Assembly: GCF_016658545.1 (NCBI RefSeq)
Contig: NZ_JACVZC010000011.1
Coordinates: 1 to 64,000 of the forward strand
Origin: Pseudomonas sp. S37
Lineage (GTDB): Bacteria > Pseudomonadota > Gammaproteobacteria > Pseudomonadales > Pseudomonadaceae
Length of the DNA: 64,000 nucleotides
Direction: 5' to 3'
The first letter of the stretch is position 1. Every line of letters begins with the position of its first letter. This document shows, one piece after another, positions 23,839 to 33,199 of this stretch. The notes beneath the pieces were generated by a model that saw nothing but the letters and a program-made list of their open reading frames with translations, ran no database searches and was not told the DNA's origin. A program made the position numbers and the translations under genes.

Positions 23839-24629
23839 ACTATCACAACCTTGACTATGGTGACGTGGCCATCGCCGCCGCCCTCATCCTGATCAACGGC
23901 CTGCTCTCGTTGCTGCTGAAACTGCAGCTGGAGCGCCAGTTGCTGTGGGCGTCGCTGCGTACCATCGCCCAGTTGCTGGCCATCGGCTACATCCTCGGTT
24001 GGGTGTTCCAGCATGCCCAGTGGTACATCGTGCTGCCGCTGATGCTGGTAATGACCCTCATTGCCGGCTTCTCCGCCGCTGGCCGGGGCACACAGCGCCA
24101 CCGCGGGCTGTTGGCCGACAGCGTGCTGTCAGTCGGGTTGAGTGCCTGGCTGGTCACCGCCATCGGCCTGTTACTGGTGCTGCGCGTGCGCCCCTGGTAC
24201 GAGCCGCAATACGCCATTCCGATCCTCGGCATGATTCTTGGCAACACCCTCACCGCTGTCGCCTTGGGCATCGAGCGCATGACCCGCGAACTGAGTAGCC
24301 AGCGCCCGCTGGTGGATATGATCCTGTCCCTGGGCGGTACCCGCTGGGAAGCGGCCCGCGCCGCCGCCAGCCAAGCGTTGCGGGCCGGCATGATGCCGAC
24401 GCTGAACCAGATGTCGGTGGTCGGCATTGTCAGCCTGCCGGGCATGATGACCGGGCAGATTCTGGCCGGCCAGCAGCCCGAAGATGCCGTGCTCTATCAG
24501 ATTGTGATCATGTTCCTGATCGCCGCGGCATCGGCGCTGGGCACGGTCTGCGCCGTGCTGCTGACCTTCAACCGGCTGTTCTCACCCGCACACCAGTTCA
24601 TGGCGCACAAGCTGGTCAGGCGGGGCTGA
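23835..24629 (+). CDS. ABC transporter permease (FetB/YbbM-like, UPF0014), 264 aa
   Basis: Integral inner-membrane protein with about seven hydrophobic segments. Family motifs are visible: RTIAQLLAIGYILGWVF, IPILGMILGNTLTAVALGIERMTREL and LNQMSVVGIVSLPGMMTGQILAGQ, the last being the strongest UPF0014 signature. It is translationally coupled to the ATPase (ATGA overlap). Length fits the family (about 260). Probable role: metal (iron) efflux together with the upstream ATPase. Confidence 0.85.
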   Translation: MNYHNLDYGDVAIAAALILINGLLSLLLKLQLERQLLWASLRTIAQLLAIGYILGWVFQHAQWYIVLPLMLVMTLIAGFSAAGRGTQRHRGLLADSVLSVGLSAWLVTAIGLLLVLRVRPWYEPQYAIPILGMILGNTLTAVALGIERMTRELSSQRPLVDMILSLGGTRWEAARAAASQALRAGMMPTLNQMSVVGIVSLPGMMTGQILAGQQPEDAVLYQIVIMFLIAAASALGTVCAVLLTFNRLFSPAHQFMAHKLVRRG

Positions 24630-24663
24630 GGCAGGCCAGTCTTGCCATTTCGCTTCTAAGAGC

Positions 24664-25881
24664 TTACCCGTTGAGCATCCGCACCGAGCTTACCGCATCG
24701 CAAGCCATGTCCAGGTCCTGCCCTGAGAGAATGTGTGCGTAATGGTCTTTCAATTCCTGTTCCCAGCTTGCGACTTCCCCAAGCAACTGCTCGGCTTCTT
24801 CACGTGACAGTGCAAAATGCGCGTGGTGGCTGAGCAAATTGCTTCGGCTGACTCGGCTACCCTCTCGGCCCACCGCCATTGCCAAGGTTTTTGCCGGGCC
24901 CTCATCAAGCATCGGCAACACGTCGTACATAGGTGAAATTCGCCACTGCCCCTCTAGCCAGATCACCGCATGGTTACGTGGGTGATCATCGGAGTTGCCT
25001 ACCAGTGCGTTGTAGCACATGCGCTTGAACAACTCCTGCAGGTCTACATCTGGCACGCCCCGCCTTCGCATCTCGTCTGCCATGGCCGCGTAGCGCCAAT
25101 CCCGGTGATGTGGGCCATCCCATTCCGAGTCGAGCAAGGTCAGCGCGCTAAGCATGGGGATGCGGCGTGCACCCTCGGCAATCGGGGTACGATCAAAACG
25201 CTCCACCAGCAAGGTGGACGGGTTTTCGGCATGCAGCGCAGTCCTGGCTACATTCAGGCCCTTCCCCGCTGCGAAGGTCATGCAGGCGTACTCGATCGTC
25301 GGCAAGTCGTATTGATCAAAGCGATCGCGAGGTTTGGCCAGAATCAGCATTCCTTTGTCCTGAAGGGTACGCTTCGGCCGTGCACCACCCAAAGAGGAGC
25401 GTTGCTGGCGCACGTTCAGGGTGGCAATCGATTCGCTGTCGAGTTGCCCGTCATATACCGCTTCGCAAGCGGCAACGAACTTTGCCAGCCCCTTCAGGTT
25501 CGGCACTGCTGCGTCACCGATGCCTTCTGCGGGGGTTGTGGCGCTGCCAGCCATCAGGTTGCCGATGCGGTCGTTGTTGGGTGACTTGAGCAGGAAGTCG
25601 AGGGTACCCAGTTCATGCCCATAAGCCCGGTGCAGCAGTCGCTCACCCCAGCCGTCGGGCATGGCGTCATTGATGAAGCCGGGAACTCCCCGGTTCTTGA
25701 CTATGCCTGTGTAGGGTTCAGCGCGCAGAGGATAGTTGATCGGGTCAGGCACCCAGCCGCCACGGGCTACCTGGTCCGGGGCATACAGAAACTCGCCGAG
25801 CCTGCCATTCAGCGTAAGACGGCCAAGGGTAGTGACCTCGCCTGTTTCCGGGTGCTCCATGTAGATGTATGCGCGCGACAT
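24664..25881 (-). CDS. hipA: HipA-family serine/threonine kinase toxin, 405 aa
   Basis: Toxin half of a hipBA pair. The N-subdomain has GEVTTLGRLTLNGR and YPLRAEPYTG; the kinase core includes SSLGGARPKR (Gly-rich phosphate loop with phosphorylatable Ser), ILAKPRDRFD, TLLVERFDR, MCYNALVGNSDDHPRNHAVI (catalytic loop, NSDDHPRNH) and ISPMYDVLPM (metal-binding DFG-equivalent). Family knowledge: E. coli HipA phosphorylates GltX and induces persistence. The start at 25881 overlaps the antitoxin stop by one base (TGATG), so translation is coupled. All core residues appear intact. Confidence 0.85.
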   Translation of the reverse strand: MSRAYIYMEHPETGEVTTLGRLTLNGRLGEFLYAPDQVARGGWVPDPINYPLRAEPYTGIVKNRGVPGFINDAMPDGWGERLLHRAYGHELGTLDFLLKSPNNDRIGNLMAGSATTPAEGIGDAAVPNLKGLAKFVAACEAVYDGQLDSESIATLNVRQQRSSLGGARPKRTLQDKGMLILAKPRDRFDQYDLPTIEYACMTFAAGKGLNVARTALHAENPSTLLVERFDRTPIAEGARRIPMLSALTLLDSEWDGPHHRDWRYAAMADEMRRRGVPDVDLQELFKRMCYNALVGNSDDHPRNHAVIWLEGQWRISPMYDVLPMLDEGPAKTLAMAVGREGSRVSRSNLLSHHAHFALSREEAEQLLGEVASWEQELKDHYAHILSGQDLDMACDAVSSVRMLNG

Positions 25882-26237
25882 CAAAACGCCTCGGGCTTGG
25901 GTTTGGCCAATCGCACGCGTCTGGCCGCAATACCCTCGTGCGGGTCGTCTGCCTGGCTGAAGCGGGTGATCTGTGAGCTGTTTTCCAGGCCTTCCAGCGA
26001 GGCGAACACTGTGTCGCTGATACCGAGCCTCCATAACACCAGCATGAACGAGCGCAGGTCCACCAGTTCGGAGCCGCTTTCGATCTTGCGCAAGGTATGC
26101 GGCGAAACGTCGATGGCAGCCTTGAGATCGGCCTGACGCAGCCCCAGGGCCAGGCGCCGTGCCTTGACCAGCAAGCCCACTTTGCTAAGTGTGTCGGCAC
26201 ATGCGACGGGGAAAAAATCAGACATAAGGTGAACCAT
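25881..26237 (-). CDS. hipB: HipB-family XRE antitoxin/regulator, 118 aa
   Basis: HTH protein with KARRLALGLRQADLKAAIDVSPHTLRKIESGSELVDLRSFMLVLWRLGI covering residues about 25-75. It binds the toxin and represses the operon in this family. The start is ATG 26237 or ATG 26225 (MSDFFPVA), neither with a strong Shine-Dalgarno. An almost perfect 23-bp dyad begins 4 bp upstream of 26237. The tail (RRVRLAKPKPEAF) is basic, as is common in HipB proteins that plug the toxin or confer turnover. Confidence 0.8.
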   Translation of the reverse strand: MVHLMSDFFPVACADTLSKVGLLVKARRLALGLRQADLKAAIDVSPHTLRKIESGSELVDLRSFMLVLWRLGISDTVFASLEGLENSSQITRFSQADDPHEGIAARRVRLAKPKPEAF

Positions 26238-26240
26238 GGA

Positions 26241-26308
26241 TAACTTTAACTAAGTTAAGGTTAACCATAGCACACATTAAGTGAGTAAACGATCAGGTTA
26301 ATGTTAAC
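26241..26308. promoter_or_regulatory. hipBA operator candidates
   Basis: TAACTTTAACT and AGTTAAGGTTA (26241-26263) form a 23-bp dyad with one mismatch pair. A second, shorter dyad GTTAATGTTAAC lies at 26297-26308. Two operator copies upstream of hipB match the autoregulation known for HipBA. The location just before the antitoxin start supports this. Confidence 0.6.
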
Positions 26309-26356
26309 GTAAATATGCTTTATGGAAGTTAAAGCCAATTTTGGTGAGCATTATTT

Positions 26357-27280
26357 TCAGGATAGACCACCAAAACGCTTATAGAAGCTCTCATTCACAT
26401 CAGGCAAAGGCCCGTCCGCCGTCTCGAGCGCGGCATTAAGACATTCCTCCGCCTTGGCGCACACCAGGCGATACAGGTTGCGGCACAGCTGGCGGGCAGC
26501 GCGGCCTTCCCAGTCGCCGGGCAGCAGTTCGTCCGGCAGTTGCGGGTCACGCAGCAGCAGCCTGCGGTACTCGTGAATAAGCAGTGTGCGTGCCAGGAAG
26601 CAGTCCTGGGCATCCAGTGCATCCTGCTCTTTCAGGCTCTGCCATAACGGCCGGAACAGCTGGATGAACTCGCTGTACTGCTGGCCCAGTTCGTCGATAC
26701 GCCAGCTCTCCCGTACCTGGGCGCGCATGGCTTTGGAGGCCAGTACTTCCTGGGTGTGGGTTTCAAAGACGATGCTGTCGTCGCTGGCTTCCAGTTCGCG
26801 CAAGGTAGTCGCCAAGTCGCCACGGTCGGCCCGTGGGCAGCCGAGCAGGTTGGGCGCCATTGCCCCGAAACCTTGCCATTCCAGCTCTTCGCGCACGGCC
26901 TTGCGCTTGCCAGCATCGAGTTGTGACAGCAGCACCAGGGTCCAGGCGCCGTCCCAGGCGGGCTGGCTTGGGCTGTAGACGCGCTTGAAGGCTTTTTCGA
27001 AGCGCCGGCGCCCCGTGCCGGTCAGGCTGTAATAGCTGCGTCGGCCAACCTTTTCGGCAGTCAGCCAGCCTTCCTTGGTCAGGCGGAAGATCGACGTGCG
27101 GATCAGGCGCTCATTGATGCCGATCGGCTCCAGCAGGTTGATCAGGCTACCCAGCCAGACGGTGCCGCCGTGCGGTTCGATGGCATCGCCATACAAGGTG
27201 ATTATCAGCGAGCTGGCGCGGATTGGCGTCTGCTCCTGGAAGCGGGTGATCAAGGTGTTCAGTGGGGCAAGAGTGCTCAT
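26357..27280 (-). CDS. paaX: Phenylacetate pathway repressor PaaX, 307 aa
   Basis: GntR-like winged-helix repressor that senses phenylacetyl-CoA. The N-terminal HTH region reads SLINLLEPIGINERLIRTSIFRLTKEGWLTAEKVGRRSYYSLT; the PaaX domain and C-terminal PaaX_C region follow. Length (307) is that of the family. The start is ATG 27280 (MSTLAPLNTLI); the frame stays open far upstream through paaY but that part is not protein-like. It is downstream of paaY on the minus strand, facing away from the paa structural genes. Candidate operators lie upstream of paaF and paaA. Confidence 0.95.
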   Translation of the reverse strand: MSTLAPLNTLITRFQEQTPIRASSLIITLYGDAIEPHGGTVWLGSLINLLEPIGINERLIRTSIFRLTKEGWLTAEKVGRRSYYSLTGTGRRRFEKAFKRVYSPSQPAWDGAWTLVLLSQLDAGKRKAVREELEWQGFGAMAPNLLGCPRADRGDLATTLRELEASDDSIVFETHTQEVLASKAMRAQVRESWRIDELGQQYSEFIQLFRPLWQSLKEQDALDAQDCFLARTLLIHEYRRLLLRDPQLPDELLPGDWEGRAARQLCRNLYRLVCAKAEECLNAALETADGPLPDVNESFYKRFGGLS

Positions 27281-27357
27281 GGGCGAACTGTGCGCGGATA
27301 AAGCCCCGACTATACCTGTGCGGCGGGCCGCCTGGCCATTGCGTGTGGCTGGCAGGC

Positions 27358-27957
27358 TCATGCGCTGGCCTGGCCTTTGGGGCGCACGCCAGTGTCTTCC
27401 ATGCGCGGGCGCCCCGGCTCGGCTGCAGCCAGCGGCGGGCATTCGACCATGCTGTTCATGCAGCGCTGCGCCAGGTGCTGGTACTCGGCGGTGCCGCGCT
27501 GCTTCCAGGCCAGTTCCTGATCGGTCAACGGGCGTTTGACCTGCGCAGGCGCGCCCATCACCAGGCTTTGCGGCGCACATTCGAAGCCCGCCTTGACGAA
27601 GGCCGTGGCCGCGACAATGCAGCGTGGCGCAACGTGGGCGCCATCCATCACCACGGCATTCATGCCGATCAAGGCGTCTTCGCCCACCCGGCAACCGTGC
27701 AGCACCGCGCCATGGCCAACATGCCCGTTGCGCTCCACCACGGTGTCGCCACCCGGGAAACCATGCATCACGCAGGTGTCCTGCAGGTTGGCGCCCTCCT
27801 CCAGCACAATGCGACCGAAGTCGCCCCGTAGCGAGGCCAGCGGGCCAATGTAGCAATGCGCGCCAACGATAACGTCGCCGATCAGTACTGCGCTGGGGTG
27901 CACGTAGGCTGTCGGGTGAACCACCGGCGTCAGCCCGTCCAGTCGATAGCAAGGCAT
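27358..27957 (-). CDS. paaY: PaaY, hexapeptide-repeat thioesterase, 199 aa
   Basis: Left-handed beta-helix protein of the gamma-carbonic-anhydrase/transferase-hexapeptide class: repeats run through [35 protein letters not shown] and [25 protein letters not shown], with His residues (MHG, HVGHG) suited for metal. In E. coli PaaY is a thioesterase that removes stalled ring-1,2-epoxyphenylacetyl-CoA or 2-hydroxycyclohepta products. The start is ATG 27957 behind AGGAG; 27981 is possible. It is first in the minus-strand paaYX unit, divergent from paaF. Confidence 0.92.
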   Translation of the reverse strand: MPCYRLDGLTPVVHPTAYVHPSAVLIGDVIVGAHCYIGPLASLRGDFGRIVLEEGANLQDTCVMHGFPGGDTVVERNGHVGHGAVLHGCRVGEDALIGMNAVVMDGAHVAPRCIVAATAFVKAGFECAPQSLVMGAPAQVKRPLTDQELAWKQRGTAEYQHLAQRCMNSMVECPPLAAAEPGRPRMEDTGVRPKGQASA

Positions 27958-28312
27958 GGCAAAGCTCCTGAAATGATTCAAAACATGACAAGATCTTGTA
28001 TCACTATGTATTTGATCGTCAATTGCTTGAATCGTGTATCGCTTCTGAAGCCTATGGCTGTAACAGATTTCTGCAAGCGATTCTCTGGTAAGTGAGGCGG
28101 AATAATCGTTTCACTACCCAGTAATCCGCGTTCTGAATATTTGCAAGGTCGTCATTAAGGGATACACGAAACAATTTATCACCTTGATTTAATGTATCGC
28201 GTAATGCATATACTGGCTGCACCTGGACGTGATCCCGCATCGCGCCCCTGCAAACAATTCCAAGAAATGCCGGCCCCACGATGTGCCGTGCGTGCAGCCA
28301 GAGGAACCCGAT
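27958..28312. promoter_or_regulatory. Divergent paaY-paaF control region with PaaX operator candidates
   Basis: A 355-bp gap. GATACA (28161-28166) and TGTATC (28193-28198) are separated by 26 nt, followed by CGCG. Single TGTATC copies lie near 27998 and 28035, towards paaY. The same GATACA...TGTATC layout occurs upstream of paaA (34706-34742), which supports a shared regulator, most likely PaaX. Confidence 0.6.
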
Positions 28313-29086
28313 ATGCCGCGATATCTCGCTGTGCAGGCGCCCGAACACGGCGTACAGCTCATTACCCTGCAACGGCCCGAGGCGTTGAACGCCCTGTGCA
28401 CCGAGCTGCTGGCAGAACTGGCTGCGGCACTGGGCGCAGCCGATCAAGACCAGCAGGTCGGCGCGGTAGTGATCACCGGCAGCCGCAAGGCATTCGCCGC
28501 GGGTGCCGACATCCGCGAAATGGCCGAGCGCGACCTGGTGGGCATTCTCAATGACCCGCGCGTAGCCCACTGGCAGAGCATCGCTGCCTTTGCCAAGCCG
28601 CTGGTCGCCGCCGTCAACGGTTATGCGCTGGGTGGCGGTTGCGAGCTGGTGATGTGTGCCGACATTGTCATTGCCGGCAGCGACGCCCGCTTCGGCCAGC
28701 CGGAAATCAACCTCGGCATCATTCCCGGTGCAGGCGGTACCCAGCGCCTGTTGCGCGCGGTCGGCAAGCCGCTGGCCATGCAGATGGTCCTGACCGGCGA
28801 AGCGATTACCGCCCGCCATGCCCAGCAAGCCGGCCTGGTCAGTGAAATTACCCAGCCCGAATTAACCGTGGAGCGCGCCCTTCAGGTTGCCCGCAGCATC
28901 GCCGCCAAGGCGCCGCTGGCCGTACGCCTGGCCAAGGAGGCGCTGCTCAAGGCCGCTGATACCGACCTGGCCAGCGGCCTGCGCTTCGAGCGCCATGCCT
29001 TCACGTTGCTGGCCGGCACTGCCGACCGCGATGAAGGCATCCGGGCCTTTCAGGAAAAACGCCAGGCCCGCTTCCTGGGCCGTTGA
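28313..29086 (+). CDS. paaF: PaaF, 2,3-dehydroadipyl-CoA hydratase, 257 aa
   Basis: Crotonase-fold enzyme hydrating 2,3-dehydroadipyl-CoA to 3-hydroxyadipyl-CoA. The oxyanion-hole segments are KAFAAGADIREM and NGYALGGGCELVMCADIVIA; the catalytic Glu segment is FGQPEINLGIIPGAGGTQRL. The start is ATG 28313 (MPRYLAVQAPEH) behind GAGGA; the upstream extension is not coding-like. First gene of the paaFGHIJK run. In P. putida literature the same gene appears under other letters. Confidence 0.93.
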   Translation: MPRYLAVQAPEHGVQLITLQRPEALNALCTELLAELAAALGAADQDQQVGAVVITGSRKAFAAGADIREMAERDLVGILNDPRVAHWQSIAAFAKPLVAAVNGYALGGGCELVMCADIVIAGSDARFGQPEINLGIIPGAGGTQRLLRAVGKPLAMQMVLTGEAITARHAQQAGLVSEITQPELTVERALQVARSIAAKAPLAVRLAKEALLKAADTDLASGLRFERHAFTLLAGTADRDEGIRAFQEKRQARFLGR

Positions 29087-29120
29087 TCATCCTTCCCTTG
29101 ACTGACGGAGCGAGTCTGTC

Positions 29121-29912
29121 ATGACTTTCCAGCACATCCTGTTTTCCATCGAGGACGGCGTTGCCCTCCTTTCCTTGAACCGCCCCGAACAGCTGAACAG
29201 TTTCAACACGGCCATGCACCTGGAAGTGCGCGAAGCGCTCAAGCAAGTGCGCCAAAGCAGTGACGCGCGCGTGCTGCTGCTGACGGCTGAAGGCCGCGGT
29301 TTCTGTGCCGGCCAGGACCTGTCCGACCGCAACGTCGCCCCCGGCGCCGAGGTGCCAGACCTGGGCGAATCGATCGACAAGTTCTACAACCCGCTGGTAC
29401 GTACCCTGCGCGACCTGCCGCTGCCGGTAATCTGTGCAGTCAACGGCGTGGCCGCCGGTGCCGGTGCCAATATTCCGCTGGCCTGCGACCTGGTGCTGGC
29501 CGCGCGCTCGGCCAGCTTTATCCAGGCCTTCTGCAAGATCGGCCTGGTGCCAGACTCCGGCGGTACCTGGTTGCTGCCGCGCCTGATCGGCATGGCGCGG
29601 GCCAAGGCCCTGGCCATGCTGGGCGAGCGCCTGGGCGCCGAGCAGGCCCAGCAATGGGGGCTGATCCACCGCGTGGTAGACGATGCCGCGTTGCGTGACG
29701 AAGCGCTCACCCTCGCCCGCCAGCTCGCCACCCAGCCTACCTACGGCCTGGCGCTGATCAAACGCAGCCTCAATGCCAGTTTCGACAACGGTTTTGATGA
29801 GCAACTGGAGCTGGAGCGCGACCTGCAACGCCTGGCCGGCCGCAGCGAGGACTACCGCGAAGGCGTCAGCGCCTTCATGAACAAACGCACGCCAGCCTTC
29901 AAGGGGCGCTGA
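29121..29912 (+). CDS. paaG: PaaG, 1,2-epoxyphenylacetyl-CoA isomerase, 263 aa
   Basis: Crotonase-fold isomerase turning the ring epoxide into oxepin-CoA, and also shifting double bonds in dehydroadipyl-CoA. Visible: GRGFCAGQDLSDR and NGVAAGAGANIPLACDLVLA oxyanion loops, and LVPDSGGTWLLPRLIG with the Asp that is specific to the PaaG/isomerase branch (Glu in hydratases). An upstream CGGAGCGAG gives the ribosome-binding site. It is 34 bp after paaF and 2 bp before paaH. Confidence 0.93.
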   Translation: MTFQHILFSIEDGVALLSLNRPEQLNSFNTAMHLEVREALKQVRQSSDARVLLLTAEGRGFCAGQDLSDRNVAPGAEVPDLGESIDKFYNPLVRTLRDLPLPVICAVNGVAAGAGANIPLACDLVLAARSASFIQAFCKIGLVPDSGGTWLLPRLIGMARAKALAMLGERLGAEQAQQWGLIHRVVDDAALRDEALTLARQLATQPTYGLALIKRSLNASFDNGFDEQLELERDLQRLAGRSEDYREGVSAFMNKRTPAFKGR

Positions 29913-29914
29913 AC

Positions 29915-31432
29915 ATGAGCGCACTTGCAAACACTGTACAGGTGGCGGTAATCGGTGCTGGCGCCATGGGGGCCGGCATCGCTCAGGTCGCAGCCCAGGC
30001 CGGCCACCCGGTAAAGCTTTACGACAACCGCCCGGGCGCAGCCGCCCAAGCGGTGGCAGGCATTGATCGGCAACTGGCTCGACTGGTGGAAAAAGGCAAG
30101 CTGCCCGCCACTGAGCGCGAAGCCATCAGCGCCCGGCTGTGCCCGGTCGAGAGCCTGGAAGCGTTGGCTGATGCCGGCCTGGTGATCGAAGCCATCGTCG
30201 AGAACCTGCAGGTGAAACAGGCGTTGTTCAGTCAGCTTGAGGGCCTGTGCGCCAGCGACTGCATCCTCGCCAGCAACACCTCATCGTTGTCCATTACCAG
30301 CCTGGCTGCCGGCCTTCAGCGCCCCGGGCAAGTGGTTGGCATGCACTTTTTCAACCCGGCGCCGCTGATGGCGCTGGTCGAGGTGGTGTCGGGCCTGGCC
30401 ACCGACCCGGTGACAGCCGCCTGCATTTACGCTACCGCCCAAGCGTGGGGCAAGCAGCCGGTGCATGCGCGCTCTACCCCGGGCTTTATCGTCAACCGTG
30501 TGGCGAGGCCCTTCTATGCCGAAAGCCTGCGGCTGTTGCAGGAAGGCGCAGCGGATTGTGCCAGCCTCGATGCGTTGCTGCGTGACGCAGGTGGCTTTCG
30601 CATGGGTGCGTTCGAGCTCACTGACCTGATCGGCCACGACGTCAACTATGCCGTCACCTGCTCGGTATTCGATGCCTTCTATGGCGATTTCCGCTTTCAG
30701 CCTTCGCTGGTGCAGAAAGAACTGGTAGACGCTGGCCGCCTTGGCCGCAAGACCGGCCAAGGCTTCTACAGCTACGGCGAAGGCGCAGAACGCCCGCAGC
30801 CAGCAGAGCTGCACAGCGCCGCCCGTGTAGAAGCCTGCGTGATCGAGGGTGCCCTCGGGGTGATGCAGCCGCTGGTCGAGCGCTTGCGCCAAAGCGGCAT
30901 TGCCGTGACCCAGCGTGCGGGCAATGGCCTGATCCAGGTCGGCGATGCCACCTTGGCCTTGTCCGATGGTCGCCTGGCCAGCCAGCGCGCCCGCGAAGAC
31001 GGCCTGCGCAACCTGGTGCTGCTCGACCTGGCGCTGGACTACAGCAGCGCCAGCCGGCTGGCCATCAGCTGGTCGGCCGATACCAGCGCCAGTGCCCGCG
31101 ACCACGCCGTGGCCCTGTTGCAGCGCGCCGGCCTGAAGGTGACCGGCGTTGCCGACCTGCCCGGCCTGGTGGTACTGCGCACCGTGGCCATGCTCGCCAA
31201 CGAGGCCGCCGATGCTGTGCTGCAGGGCGTCGGCAGTGCCGCCGACATCGACCTGGCCATGCGTGCCGGGGTCAATTACCCCTGTGGCCCGCTGGCCTGG
31301 GCCGCAAACATCGGCATAAGCCAAACCCTGCGCGTGCTCGACAACCTGCAGCGCAGCTACGGCGAAAGCCGCTACCGCCCTTCCCTGTTGTTACGCCGCT
31401 GCGAAGCCAAAGGAGGCACCCTGCATGACTGA
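29915..31432 (+). CDS. paaH: PaaH, 3-hydroxyadipyl-CoA dehydrogenase, 505 aa
   Basis: NAD-dependent oxidation of 3-hydroxyadipyl-CoA to 3-oxoadipyl-CoA. The Rossmann motif VIGAGAMGAGIAQVAA opens the protein. The catalytic His is in VGMHFFNPAPLMALVEVV and Glu follows. A C-terminal domain repeat pair follows (FELTDLIGHDVNYAV, then NEAADAVLQGVGSAADIDLAM), the long PaaH form of about 500 residues. The stop overlaps the paaI start by 8 nt. Confidence 0.93.
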   Translation: MSALANTVQVAVIGAGAMGAGIAQVAAQAGHPVKLYDNRPGAAAQAVAGIDRQLARLVEKGKLPATEREAISARLCPVESLEALADAGLVIEAIVENLQVKQALFSQLEGLCASDCILASNTSSLSITSLAAGLQRPGQVVGMHFFNPAPLMALVEVVSGLATDPVTAACIYATAQAWGKQPVHARSTPGFIVNRVARPFYAESLRLLQEGAADCASLDALLRDAGGFRMGAFELTDLIGHDVNYAVTCSVFDAFYGDFRFQPSLVQKELVDAGRLGRKTGQGFYSYGEGAERPQPAELHSAARVEACVIEGALGVMQPLVERLRQSGIAVTQRAGNGLIQVGDATLALSDGRLASQRAREDGLRNLVLLDLALDYSSASRLAISWSADTSASARDHAVALLQRAGLKVTGVADLPGLVVLRTVAMLANEAADAVLQGVGSAADIDLAMRAGVNYPCGPLAWAANIGISQTLRVLDNLQRSYGESRYRPSLLLRRCEAKGGTLHD

Positions 31433-31865
31433 AGTGGAACTGGCACAAGCCTGTGCCGACGCCATGTACGCCCGCGACCAGGCCACCCAGGGCCTGGGCA
31501 TCAGCCTGCTGGATGCCGGCCCGGGCCGGGCGACCCTGCGCATGCCGGTGCGTGCCGACATGATCCAGGGCCACGGCACCTGCCACGGCGGTTTCCTGTT
31601 TGCCCTGGCCGACTCGGCGTTCGCCTTCGCCTGCAACAGCTATGACCAGGCTACCGTGGCGCTGGGCTGCAGCATCGACTACCTGGCCCCGGCGCTGCGC
31701 AACGACGTGCTCACCGCCCACGCCAGCGAAGTCAGCCGCAAAGGCCGTACCGGCCTGTACGACGTGCGCATCGACAACCAGCGCGGTGAGCTGGTGGCGA
31801 TGTTCCATGGCAAATCCTACAAAGTGCGCGGCACCGTGCTGGCGCAGGAGGCACAAGATGACTGA
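31425..31865 (+). CDS. paaI: PaaI, hot-dog acyl-CoA thioesterase, 146 aa
   Basis: 4HBT hot-dog enzyme that hydrolyses hydroxyphenylacetyl-CoA and rescues CoA from dead-end products. The signature [24 protein letters not shown] contains the HGG motif and the Asp nucleophile in ALADSA. Overlaps paaH at its start and the thiolase gene at its end by 8 nt each, so the three are translationally coupled. Confidence 0.92.
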   Translation: MTEVELAQACADAMYARDQATQGLGISLLDAGPGRATLRMPVRADMIQGHGTCHGGFLFALADSAFAFACNSYDQATVALGCSIDYLAPALRNDVLTAHASEVSRKGRTGLYDVRIDNQRGELVAMFHGKSYKVRGTVLAQEAQDD

Positions 31866-33078
31866 ACCCACCCTCGCCGATGCCTTGATCATCGACGCCG
31901 TGCGCACCCCGATTGGCCGCTATGCCGGGGCCTTGAGCAGTGTGCGTGCCGATGACCTGGCCGCCGTCCCGCTAAAGGCGCTGCTGCAGCGCCACCCCGA
32001 ACTGGACTGGAAAGCGGTCGATGATGTGATTATCGGCTGCGCCAACCAGGCGGGCGAAGACAACCGCAACGTGGCGCACATGGCCAGCTTGCTGGCCGGG
32101 CTGCCGCAGGTAGTGCCGGGTACCACCATCAACCGCCTGTGCGGCTCCGGCCTGGATGCCATCGGCAATGCCGCCCGCGCCCTGCGCTGTGGTGAAGCCG
32201 GGCTGATGCTGGCCGGCGGTGTCGAGTCGATGTCACGTGCGCCATTTGTGATGGGCAAGTCGGAGCAGGCCTTCGGCCGTGCGGCGGAGCTGTTTGACAC
32301 CACCATCGGCTGGCGTTTCGTCAACCCACAGATGAAAGCGGCCTACGGCACGGATTCGATGCCGGAAACCGCCGAAAACGTCGCAGCACAGTTTGGCATT
32401 TCCCGCGCCGACCAGGATGCCTTCGCCCTGCGCAGCCAGCACAAGGCCGCAGCAGCACAGGCCCGCGGCCGCCTGGCGCGGGAAATCGTGTCGGTCGAGA
32501 TCCCGCAGCGCAAAGGCCCGGCCAAGGTGGTCGAGCATGACGAGCACCCGCGCGGCGACACGACGCTGGAACAACTGGCCAGGCTGGGTACGCCCTTTCG
32601 CGAAGGCGGCAGCGTTACCGCCGGCAATGCCTCCGGTGTCAACGATGGCGCCTGCGCCCTGCTGCTGGCCAGTAGCGCCGCCGCCCGTCGCCATGGCCTG
32701 AAGGCACGCGGGCGTATCCTCGGCATGGCGGTGGCTGGCGTGGAACCACGGCTGATGGGTATCGGCCCGGTACCGGCAACCCGCAAGGTGCTGGAGCTGA
32801 CCGGTTTGTCGCTGGCCGACCTGGATGTCATCGAGCTCAACGAGGCGTTCGCCGCGCAAGGCCTCGCCGTGCTGCGCGAGCTGGGCCTGGCTGACGATGA
32901 TGCACGGGTCAACCGCAACGGCGGCGCCATTGCCCTGGGCCACCCGCTGGGCATGAGCGGTGCACGGCTGGTGACCACGGCGCTGCACGAGCTGGAAGAA
33001 ACGGGCGGCCGCTATGCCCTGTGCACCATGTGCATCGGCGTTGGCCAGGGTATTGCCATGGTCATCGAGCGCCTCTGA
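31858..33078 (+). CDS. paaJ: PaaJ, 3-oxoadipyl-CoA/3-oxo-5,6-dehydrosuberyl-CoA thiolase, 406 aa
   Basis: Thiolase II acting at two pathway steps. The acylated Cys is in [18 protein letters not shown], His in [17 protein letters not shown], and the C-terminal active Cys in [11 protein letters not shown], preceded by [16 protein letters not shown]. The start is ATG 31858 ([15 protein letters not shown]); the same frame extends upstream through paaI but that is coincidental. Length fits PaaJ/PcaF. Confidence 0.93.
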   Translation: MTEPTLADALIIDAVRTPIGRYAGALSSVRADDLAAVPLKALLQRHPELDWKAVDDVIIGCANQAGEDNRNVAHMASLLAGLPQVVPGTTINRLCGSGLDAIGNAARALRCGEAGLMLAGGVESMSRAPFVMGKSEQAFGRAAELFDTTIGWRFVNPQMKAAYGTDSMPETAENVAAQFGISRADQDAFALRSQHKAAAAQARGRLAREIVSVEIPQRKGPAKVVEHDEHPRGDTTLEQLARLGTPFREGGSVTAGNASGVNDGACALLLASSAAARRHGLKARGRILGMAVAGVEPRLMGIGPVPATRKVLELTGLSLADLDVIELNEAFAAQGLAVLRELGLADDDARVNRNGGAIALGHPLGMSGARLVTTALHELEETGGRYALCTMCIGVGQGIAMVIERL

Positions 33079-33199
33079 GCGGTTACGACCAACCGCCTGT
33101 TACCGAACTGAACGCAGCCGTATATGCTGCCTCCATGACACTCACCGCGCGGCCTGCAAGCGGGCCTGCGCGGCGTACAAGAACAATTCGAGTGAAGCC

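Noticed and set aside
26357..27991. Reading paaX as a 544-aa protein from 27991
   Set aside because: Upstream part is out-of-frame paaY sequence; the normal PaaX length (307 aa) is obtained from ATG 27280.
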